Origin: an uncultured Bacilli bacterium | GTDB lineage: Bacteria > Bacillota_I > Bacilli_A > RF39 > UBA660 | Direction: 5' to 3' | Assembly (NCBI GenBank): GCA_934096295.1 | Contig: CAKOLL010000007.1 | Span: 1 to 45,806, forward strand | Length of the DNA: 45,806 nucleotides | Part shown: piece by piece, positions 40,230 through 45,806 of the stretch | How the letters are laid out: the number at the start of each line of letters is the position of its first letter | Position numbering within the stretch: position 1 is the first letter of the stretch | Notes under the pieces: model-generated | The model's input: the letters and a program-made list of their open reading frames with translations, nothing else | Told to the model about the DNA's origin: nothing | Database searches by the model: none | Made by a program: the position numbers and the translations under genes

Positions 40230-41033
40230 ATGAAAATATATTTAGATTTAATATTTCTACTTAATTTTTGTTATGATTTATTATTGTTAATGACAATTGA
40301 TATTACTTTAAAAAGACATATGAATATAAAAAGATTGATTTTTTCGGCCTTTTTTGGCGGTTTGTCTTTGGGAGTATTGTTTCTTCCATTTAATAAAATT
40401 ATATTATTTGTTATTAAAATATTAGTTAGTGTAATAATGGTATTAATAGCTTTTAAATATAAAAATATTAAATATACTTTTACAAACCTTTTATATCTAT
40501 ATATGTGTAGTGTTATTCTAGGTGGTTTTTTATATATGTTAGATGTAGAGTTTAGTTATAAAAGAGAAGGAATGGTATTTTATTTTGATGGTTTAAGTAT
40601 AAATTATATCTTGTTGTTATTAATTGGGCCATGTATATTAGCTTTGTATATTTATGAACATAAAAAGTTTAAAAGTACATATAATTTTAATTGTAAGATT
40701 GAAATAGTTTTTAATAATGGGAAGGTTTTAGTATGTAATGGTTTTATTGATTCAGGTAATAAACTTAGAGATCCGATTAGTAAAAAATATGTAATAATTA
40801 CATCTAAAAAATTACTTTCTAGTTATATTAATATAAGGAGTCCAATGTATGTTCCATATAAGGCTCTCAATAAATATGGACTAATTGAATGTTTTAAAAT
40901 TAAATATTTAAAAATTAATAAGCAAATATTTACTAATTATTTAATTGGTATTAGTAATGATGAATTTAATATTAATGGTAGTGATGTATTACTTAATTAT
41001 AAATTAATGGAGGATATATGTTTAGAAAAATAA
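40230..41033 (+). CDS. spoIIGA: Pro-sigma-E processing protease SpoIIGA
   Basis: SpoIIGA is the aspartic protease in the sporulation septum that cleaves pro-sigma-E after a signal from the forespore. The N-terminal half has about five membrane helices (starting MKIYLDLIFLLNFCYDLLLL, typical of the family). The cytoplasmic half carries the catalytic aspartate D174 in FIDSGNKLRDP. The length of 267 residues is slightly below Bacillus SpoIIGA. It overlaps sigE by 16 nt. It is direct evidence that the organism forms endospores. Confidence 0.94.
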   Translation: MKIYLDLIFLLNFCYDLLLLMTIDITLKRHMNIKRLIFSAFFGGLSLGVLFLPFNKIILFVIKILVSVIMVLIAFKYKNIKYTFTNLLYLYMCSVILGGFLYMLDVEFSYKREGMVFYFDGLSINYILLLLIGPCILALYIYEHKKFKSTYNFNCKIEIVFNNGKVLVCNGFIDSGNKLRDPISKKYVIITSKKLLSSYINIRSPMYVPYKALNKYGLIECFKIKYLKINKQIFTNYLIGISNDEFNINGSDVLLNYKLMEDICLEK

Positions 41034-41701
41034 TTGATTGGTTATTAAGTAAGTATAATGAAGTATTTTTTGTGGGAGCAACAGATAAGTTACCACCACC
41101 ATTATCTAAAGAAGATGAATTAAAATATTTAGTTAGGGCTAAAGCTGGTGATGAAGAAGCTAGAAATATTTTAATAGAACATAATTTAAGATTAGTAGTT
41201 TTTTTAGCTAAAAAGTATGAAAATACTACTTATGATATTGAAGATTTAGTAAGTATTGGTTCAATTGGGTTAATTAAAGGAATTAATACTTATAAAATAG
41301 ATAAAAATATAAAACTAGCTACTTATGCATCAAGATGTATTTCTAATGAAATATTAATGTTTTTGAGAAAAAATAAACGAAAAAAAGCTGAGGTTTCGTT
41401 GGAGGATGCTCTAAATTATGATGCTGAGGGAAATGAGCTTCATCTTGAGGATATCCTAGGTACTGATGCTGATTTAGTTCCAAATGAATATGAAAAGCAA
41501 GTAGATAAGGAAATACTTTCTAAGGAAATTGAAGATTTACCAGATAGAGATAAAGAAATAATGACTTTAAGATATGGCCTTAATAATACAAAGGAATATA
41601 CTCAAAAAGAAGTTGCGGAAATGCTTGGTATTAGTCAATCATATATTTCAAGAATTGAAAAAAAAGTTATTAGAAAATTGAAACAAGTGATGATAAGATA
41701 A
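41018..41701 (+). CDS. sigE: Sporulation sigma factor SigE precursor (pro-sigma-E)
   Basis: Sigma-E directs early mother-cell transcription. After an amphipathic pro-sequence (MFRKIIDWLLSKYNEVFFVG) comes LPPPLSKEDE, a family hallmark. Region 2 (NLRLVVFLAKKYENTTYDIE then DLVSIGSIGLIKGIN) and region 4 (YTQKEVAEMLGISQSYISRI) are complete. The pro-sequence is about ten residues shorter than in Bacillus, the cleavage region aligning with EVFFVG. The start is coupled to spoIIGA, with GGAGG 5 nt upstream. In Bacillus sigG follows; here it is replaced by an orphan small RNA and a convergent peptidase gene. Confidence 0.96.
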   Translation: MFRKIIDWLLSKYNEVFFVGATDKLPPPLSKEDELKYLVRAKAGDEEARNILIEHNLRLVVFLAKKYENTTYDIEDLVSIGSIGLIKGINTYKIDKNIKLATYASRCISNEILMFLRKNKRKKAEVSLEDALNYDAEGNELHLEDILGTDADLVPNEYEKQVDKEILSKEIEDLPDRDKEIMTLRYGLNNTKEYTQKEVAEMLGISQSYISRIEKKVIRKLKQVMIR

Positions 41702-41735
41702 TGTAAATATGATGTAAAATATATTGTAAAATTTG

Positions 41736-41764
41736 TTGCAAACAAAAAGTAAAGAGGTTATAAT
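41736..41764 (+). promoter_or_regulatory. Orphan sigma-A promoter downstream of sigE
   Basis: TTGCAA at 41736-41741, 17 nt, TATAAT at 41759-41764. The match is as good as any promoter in the window, yet no protein gene follows on this strand before a strong terminator. Confidence 0.75.
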
Positions 41765-41770
41765 TTAATT

Positions 41771-41862
41771 AAGCTAGCAGGGGAAGCTAGAATAAAAGGG
41801 ATAGTGTGAACTGGTTAACCAATTCACTATAAAAATAGAACTCGGTTTTGAGTTCTATTTTT
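41771..41862 (+). ncRNA. Candidate small RNA, unassigned
   Basis: From a start near 41771 the transcript would be about 92 nt with three hairpins. The first is CTAGC/GCTAG with a G-rich loop (AGGGGAA) at 774-790 of this kilobase (41774-41790). The second is a long imperfect hairpin at 41801-41830 with ATAGTG/CACTAT outer arms and the palindrome GGTTAACC at its tip. The third is a perfect 13-bp terminator. There is no reading frame with a ribosome-binding site. I do not recognise SRP RNA, 6S RNA or a known riboswitch in it, and no gene follows that a riboswitch could control. Its place after sigE suggests, without proof, a link to sporulation or envelope genes. Confidence 0.6.
41831..41862. 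terminator. Bidirectional terminator of the small RNA and vanY-like gene
   Basis: A perfect 13-bp stem AAAAATAGAACTC/GAGTTCTATTTTT with a GGTTTT loop. It reaches the stop codon of the convergent peptidase gene. Confidence 0.9.
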
Positions 41863-42961
41863 AGTATTCCGTAACATATAAATCAATGTATTCTTCCAAA
41901 GTTAAATTGTTTTCATAGATTGTTTTGGCAGCTTCTTTGCCAACATAACGAATATGCCAATTTTCAAATTGATATAAAGTAATATTTTCTTTATCTTTTG
42001 GAAATCTTATAATAAATCCATATTTATAAGCATTATTATGTAACCATTCATAATTTTCATCTGTTAATCTAATATTTGATAATGCGGTATTTTTTAAATC
42101 AATTGATAATCCTGTTTGGTGTTCTGAATAACTTGGACGAGCAGAATAAGTATCTGCTTTTTCAACACCTTCTTTATTAACATAATTTGTATAAAGAGTT
42201 CTTTGAAATGATTCATCTCGGAATGCTGTTGTAGGCATTAAGTTTATGTTAATTTCTTTTTTAGCAGCAGCTTGAAGTTCTAAGAATGGTTCTTTTATAA
42301 TGCTTCGCATTGGAACTTGATTGCCATATGCTCCATCTAAATATGCTAAATCACTTGGTTTATAATTCTTTGGTAAAGGGTTATATTTATTTACAAGTAC
42401 TAATAAATCATTAGCATCTTTAACCTCTTTGGTATCTGTGTAAACTGGTAAATCTAATTTTAAATTTACTCTAGTTACAACATCTTTGTAGTTAATATCA
42501 TCTTTTTCATATTTAATATATCTATCAATATTACTTGCATTAAAATTTTTAATTATATAATAATTAGATATGTCTTTATAGTCTAGTTCTTTTAATATGT
42601 TTATATTTTTTTTGCTTAACTTAAATATATAGTTTATTTCTTTTCCTGAGTATCCTTTTGGTAAGAATGTTGTTAAGATATTTTCAAAATCATCTCTATT
42701 ATTAAATTTAATATCTTTGTATTCTTTTAAATATTTTTCATCATAAATATTGTTTAATAAAACATATTCTAAAGTCTCAGAGTAATTTGATTCATTAATA
42801 TTATTTTTATTCATTAGTTCTTTTATTTCGGTATTTGCTTTTTTTGTATCTGGTTTTTTATTATCCATAAAGTATTTTGAGGTACCAATTATTAATCCAC
42901 ATATTATAAGTAATAAAATTATTTTTGTGGCACTTTTTTTCATTTTTCTTTTTTTCTTCAT
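41861..42961 (-). CDS. VanY-type D-alanyl-D-alanine carboxypeptidase (peptidase M15)
   Basis: This zinc peptidase trims terminal D-alanine from peptidoglycan precursors. The N-terminal basic region and one membrane helix (about 12-30) anchor it outside. The catalytic domain is at the C-terminus: H281 and D288 in SEHQTGLSIDL and H336 in ENWHIRYVG are the zinc ligands. Residues about 40-200 form an extra helical region without a recognised family. It is a housekeeping VanY/DacB type; no vancomycin-resistance genes accompany it. The RBS is AAGGTGA. Confidence 0.9.
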   Translation of the reverse strand: MKKKRKMKKSATKIILLLIICGLIIGTSKYFMDNKKPDTKKANTEIKELMNKNNINESNYSETLEYVLLNNIYDEKYLKEYKDIKFNNRDDFENILTTFLPKGYSGKEINYIFKLSKKNINILKELDYKDISNYYIIKNFNASNIDRYIKYEKDDINYKDVVTRVNLKLDLPVYTDTKEVKDANDLLVLVNKYNPLPKNYKPSDLAYLDGAYGNQVPMRSIIKEPFLELQAAAKKEININLMPTTAFRDESFQRTLYTNYVNKEGVEKADTYSARPSYSEHQTGLSIDLKNTALSNIRLTDENYEWLHNNAYKYGFIIRFPKDKENITLYQFENWHIRYVGKEAAKTIYENNLTLEEYIDLYVTEY

Positions 42962-42980
42962 TTATTTTCACCTTGATTTA

Positions 42981-43009
42981 ATTATATATTATTAATTTAT
43001 AAAATACAA
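42981..43009 (-). promoter_or_regulatory. Sigma-A promoter of the vanY-like gene
   Basis: Minus strand TTGTAT (43009-43004), 17 nt, TATAAT (42986-42981). Confidence 0.7.
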
Positions 43010-43026
43010 CAATTGTTATAAAAGAA

Positions 43027-43055
43027 TTGATTTTATTGGGAATTTATAGTAATAT
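43027..43055 (+). promoter_or_regulatory. Possible sigma-A promoter of ffh
   Basis: TTGATT at 43027-43032, 17 nt, TAATAT at 43050-43055, 29 nt before the start codon. The RBS is AAAGGAG. Confidence 0.5.
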
Positions 43056-43084
43056 TTTTGTATACATCAAAGGAGTAGATAATT

Positions 43085-44383
43085 ATGTTTGAATACATGG
43101 GAGATAGAATTAGTAATGCCTTAAAAAATATTAAAGGTATGGGAAAAATTACTGAAGATAATATTGGGGAAGCTACGAGAGAGATTAGAATTGCATTACT
43201 TGAAGCAGATGTTAATTATCAAGTAGTTAAAGAATTTGTAGCTGATGTTAAAGCTAAAGCACTAGATGCTGAGGTTGGAAAAAGTTTAAAACCTGATGAA
43301 GTTTTCTTAAAAATTGTAAAAGATGAATTAGTTTCATTACTTGGAGGAGATTATGTTCCTTTAGAGGTAAATAAAAAGCCCACTATTTTAATGCTTGTAG
43401 GGCTTCAAGGTAGTGGTAAAACTACAACTGCTGGTAAACTTGCAAATTTTTTGAGAAAAAAACATAGTAAGAAACCATTATTAGTTGCTGCGGATATATA
43501 TAGACCTGCCGCAATAGATCAATTAAAAACATTAGGTAAAGAATTAAATATAGATGTTTTTAGTGAAGAAGGCAATGTTACTAAAATAGTTAGTGATGCC
43601 ATAGAATTTGCTAAAGAAAATAATAATGATTATATAATTATAGATACAGCGGGAAGACTACAAATTGATGAGGCTTTAATGCAAGAGTTAAAAGATGTTG
43701 ATGAACTTGTACATCCACATGAAAAAATCTTAGTTATTGATGGTTCTATGGGCCAAGATGCTATAAATGTTATTACAGGGTTTAATAGTGCTTTAGACTT
43801 AACAGGTTGTATTTTAACTAAGTTAGATGGAAATACCAAAGGTGGAGTGGCTTTATCAGTTAGACATTTAACACATATTCCAATTAAGTTTGTTGGTACA
43901 AGTGAAAAAATGGATGGTTTAAGTGAATTTTATCCAGATAGAATGGCAGAAAGAATCCTTGATATGGGGGATATTCTAGAAATAGTTAGTAAAGTTGAAG
44001 ATGTCATTGATGAAGATGAAGCAAAAGAACAAGCTAAGAAAATGAAAAAAGGTACTTATGATTTAAATGACTTTTTAAATAATTTAAAACAAATTAAAAA
44101 GCTTGGACCTTTAGAAAATATTTTGAAAATGTTACCTCAAGCTAGAAAAATGGGACTTAATAATGTATCAATTGATCCGAAAGACCTAGCTCATGTTGAA
44201 GCAATACTTCAATCTATGACTCCGGAAGAAAGAAGAAAACCAGAAATTTTAAAAGCAACTCGTAAACAAAGAATAGCAAAGGGAAGTGGTAGAAGTGTTG
44301 AGGAAGTTAATAGACTTTTAAAACAATTTGAAATGATGAAAGACATGATGAAAAAAATGTCTAGTGGAAATATGCCCTTTTAG
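43085..44383 (+). CDS. ffh: Signal recognition particle protein Ffh
   Basis: Ffh binds signal sequences and 4.5S RNA and delivers ribosomes to FtsY. The N domain is followed by the GTPase with GLQGSGKTTTAGKLA, DTAGRLQID and TKLDGNTKGG. The M domain begins near residue 300, with the RNA-binding helix SGRSVEEVNRLLKQF, and ends MKKMSSGNMPF. The length of 432 residues is normal. The usual upstream partner ylxM is absent; the gene stands alone between the peptidase genes. Confidence 0.97.
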   Translation: MFEYMGDRISNALKNIKGMGKITEDNIGEATREIRIALLEADVNYQVVKEFVADVKAKALDAEVGKSLKPDEVFLKIVKDELVSLLGGDYVPLEVNKKPTILMLVGLQGSGKTTTAGKLANFLRKKHSKKPLLVAADIYRPAAIDQLKTLGKELNIDVFSEEGNVTKIVSDAIEFAKENNNDYIIIDTAGRLQIDEALMQELKDVDELVHPHEKILVIDGSMGQDAINVITGFNSALDLTGCILTKLDGNTKGGVALSVRHLTHIPIKFVGTSEKMDGLSEFYPDRMAERILDMGDILEIVSKVEDVIDEDEAKEQAKKMKKGTYDLNDFLNNLKQIKKLGPLENILKMLPQARKMGLNNVSIDPKDLAHVEAILQSMTPEERRKPEILKATRKQRIAKGSGRSVEEVNRLLKQFEMMKDMMKKMSSGNMPF

Positions 44384-44388
44384 ATTAT

Positions 44389-44418
44389 CAAAAAACCAAC
44401 AATTAGTTGGCTTTTTTT
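44389..44418. terminator. Terminator between ffh and the M3-type peptidase gene
   Basis: CCAAC/GTTGG with an AATTA loop is flanked by A and T runs, with one mismatch in the lower stem. It probably serves both convergent genes. Confidence 0.7.
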
Positions 44419-45482
44419 AGTCTTGCAAGTAATAAATTATTATAGTCACTCGTTCTTTTTATATCAGTAACTCCTAGATTTTGTAATATTTGGTTGTATT
44501 CTTCTTTATTAATGTTTAAATCTATATTAATTATTTTAAATACTAAATATAATGCATAGTCTGGATCTTTTTTATAAATCATAAATAGATTAGTGGCAAT
44601 ATTAAAAGCTATGACATAAATATAATTTGTGGCTGGTCTTAGCATCATCATACTTTCTATGTCTTCTTTACTTAATGTATCTATTAATTCATCAATGTTT
44701 TGTCTTAATTTTGTTATTTTTTCATTTTGTATTATTCTTAAAAGAGTTAATTCACTATTTAATGTTATTGAAGAATTAAGGTGCTTATTTAAAGTATTAT
44801 AACCAGTTATAATTGATTCTTTTTTATTTATATTTTGGAAATATTCATTACAAATAAGTTCAAAAAAGATACTTATAATTTCAATATATATATTAAGTTC
44901 TTTATATAAACTAGAATTAAAGTTGCAAAAAAATTGAGTGGCATGGCCAAATTCATGAGCAAAAGTCATTATATCTTCAAGTTCATTTTGCTTGCATGCC
45001 ATTATATAGAATTTGTGAAAGTACTCAAGGTATATTAATTCTCCGGTATAGTCAGGATTATTAGCATTTATAAATCTAATAGATTTTTTATTTTCATTAT
45101 ATATCTTTTGAAATATTTCATATGTTTCTTTGTTTGTAGCTTTTTTAAAAAAGTCATGTAATATATCTATGATATCTTTTAAATTAAATTGCATATTTTG
45201 AGGTGTTAAGTTAAATTGTTTTTCTTCAATTTCTTGAGCTCTAGTTTTTATTTTCGATATTTTTTCTATTTGATTCCATAGGAATTTTGATTGTATTAGT
45301 TCTTGATAATCTTGTTCTAATAATATATCAATACTTCCTGGTATTCTTTCTTTGCATAAATTAATTGCTATTTCATCTAAAGTTTCTAAAATAATCTTTT
45401 TATCACTTTTACTTGCAGTGGGTAGTAATCTTTCTAATTCTTTTTGTTTGTCTTTTAATTCATTTTTAAAACAGTTTTCCAT
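44403..45482 (-). CDS. Short M3-like zinc metallopeptidase (oligoendopeptidase F-like)
   Basis: The zinc site HEFGH is at 176-180 (in TFAHEFGHATQFF), preceded by a Tyr/Phe-rich helix, with a likely third ligand glutamate about 25-30 residues further on in a helix (EIISIFFEL). This layout belongs to M3 peptidases such as oligoendopeptidase F, which are about 600 residues long. At 359 residues this is a short form that lacks most of the N-terminal lobe. It is cytosolic, with no signal peptide. Peptide turnover is the likely role. The RBS is GGGGGA. It runs convergently towards ffh. Confidence 0.8.
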   Translation of the reverse strand: MENCFKNELKDKQKELERLLPTASKSDKKIILETLDEIAINLCKERIPGSIDILLEQDYQELIQSKFLWNQIEKISKIKTRAQEIEEKQFNLTPQNMQFNLKDIIDILHDFFKKATNKETYEIFQKIYNENKKSIRFINANNPDYTGELIYLEYFHKFYIMACKQNELEDIMTFAHEFGHATQFFCNFNSSLYKELNIYIEIISIFFELICNEYFQNINKKESIITGYNTLNKHLNSSITLNSELTLLRIIQNEKITKLRQNIDELIDTLSKEDIESMMMLRPATNYIYVIAFNIATNLFMIYKKDPDYALYLVFKIINIDLNINKEEYNQILQNLGVTDIKRTSDYNNLLLARLKKAN

Positions 45483-45562
45483 ATTGTCCCCCTTTGTAAG
45501 ATGTTATTCTAACATATTTTTGTATACTAGTAAAGTCATTCAATTTTTTGTAAATAAAAGTA

Positions 45563-45591
45563 TTGATATATGGCCAAACATATGATATAAT
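45563..45591 (+). promoter_or_regulatory. TnpB promoter within the element left end
   Basis: TTGATA at 45563-45568, 17 nt, TATAAT at 45586-45591. The spacer folds into a small hairpin ATATG/CATAT with a GCCAAA loop (45568-45583), as expected of an IS200/IS605 left end. TTGAT just before it resembles a known TnpB target motif, but the true boundary cannot be fixed here. RBS AAGGGGG. Confidence 0.55.
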
Positions 45592-45616
45592 TAAATTATC
45601 CAAGGGGGTTGGTCGT

Positions 45617-45806
45617 ATGAATACTTATAAAGCTTATAAATTAAGAATTTATCCTACGGATTCACAAAGAAAGTTGATTGAAAAGACTTTCGGAAGTACT
45701 AGATATATTTATAATAATTTTCTGACAGTAAGAAAAAGTAAATATGAAGAAAGTAAAACAAAGATAAGTGTATATGAACAATTAAAAGAATTAACTGACT
45801 TAAGAA
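45617..45806 (+). CDS. TnpB RNA-guided endonuclease, N-terminal part cut by window edge
   Basis: The frame from ATG 45617 is open to the window end (63 codons). It begins MNTYKAYKLRIYPTDSQRKL, then IEKTFGSTRYIYNNFL, which is the conserved N-terminus of IS200/IS605-type TnpB (helix-turn-helix part of OrfB). A full promoter and RBS precede it. It is not the same copy as the fragment at the left edge: even if the molecule were circular and cut inside one gene, the two pieces would make only about 170 residues, less than half of a TnpB. Confidence 0.9.
   Translation, partial: MNTYKAYKLRIYPTDSQRKLIEKTFGSTRYIYNNFLTVRKSKYEESKTKISVYEQLKELTDLR

Noticed and set aside
41771..41862. 4.5S (SRP) RNA because ffh is near
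   Set aside because: The conserved GGAA-type apical loop and the asymmetric internal loop of SRP RNA are not present, and ffh is separated by a convergent gene.
41861..42961. Vancomycin-resistance function of the VanY-like gene
   Set aside because: No vanA/B-type ligase, vanH, vanX or vanRS genes are present; a housekeeping carboxypeptidase is simpler.

Overview
The window looks like a chromosomal segment of a very low-GC, walled, endospore-forming, probably anaerobic member of the Bacillota, of gut Bacilli/Erysipelotrichia-like type. This is inferred from gene content, not from a marker-gene search. Tryptophan codons are TGG and rmuC ends in TGA just before a terminator, so the genetic code is standard. 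Peptidoglycan genes (murC, a VanY-type carboxypeptidase), an LTA-synthase-like enzyme, anaerobic ribonucleotide reductase and sporulation genes (gerM, gerE, a spoIIIAH-like gene, spoIIGA, sigE) support this.

Layout. Both window edges cut into TnpB genes of IS200/IS605 type: a C-terminal piece with a candidate omega-RNA on the left (1-470) and an N-terminal piece with its promoter on the right (45563-45806). A decayed copy of the left element's right end lies at 1883-1930. Positions 689-4808 encode four surface-type proteins without signal peptides: a BclA-like collagen protein, a beta-helix/Ig/WxL-like protein and two small beta-sandwich proteins. The collagen gene has a sigma-K-like promoter with the same geometry as one in front of gerE, so these are candidate spore-surface proteins. 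A membrane-anchored unknown and a sortase substrate broken by two frameshifts follow (4973-6861).

Positions 7116-14509 hold typA and the translation/transcription operon rimP-nusA-rnpM-infB-rbfA-(small GNAT-like gene)-truB. RimP is short and the usual L7Ae-like ylxQ gene is absent. Positions 14583-20046 hold an LTA-synthase-like gene, asnB, an unknown gene and rmuC. RNase R converges on rmuC; its N-terminal module is duplicated and its frame runs past its own terminator. A catalytically degenerate histidine phosphatase, pduL, dusB and convergent murC follow. Class III ribonucleotide reductase at 26533-29044 is split, with the glycyl-radical domain as a separate 60-residue protein. An HD phosphohydrolase and a zinc-ribbon/SH3 membrane protein complete this part.

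Positions about 31060-35620 are an integrative mobilizable element beside a tRNA-Arg(UCU) gene. It has a large serine recombinase overlapping a MobV relaxase, a small ORF and an unknown 275-residue gene. Positions 35836-41701 combine sporulation and division genes: gerM, gerE and spoIIIAH-like on the minus strand, then ftsA, ftsZ, spoIIGA and sigE on the plus strand. Instead of sigG, sigE is followed by an orphan promoter driving a structured RNA of about 92 nt that encodes no protein. A VanY-like peptidase, ffh and a short M3-type peptidase close the window.

The most interesting items are the split NrdD, the signal-less collagen/WxL cluster under apparent sporulation control, the unassigned small RNA, RNase R with its apparent non-stop end, and the decayed TnpB right end. 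Two of the anomalies (the sortase substrate and the rnr end) involve contracted A-runs, so sequencing or assembly error must be excluded before biology is claimed.
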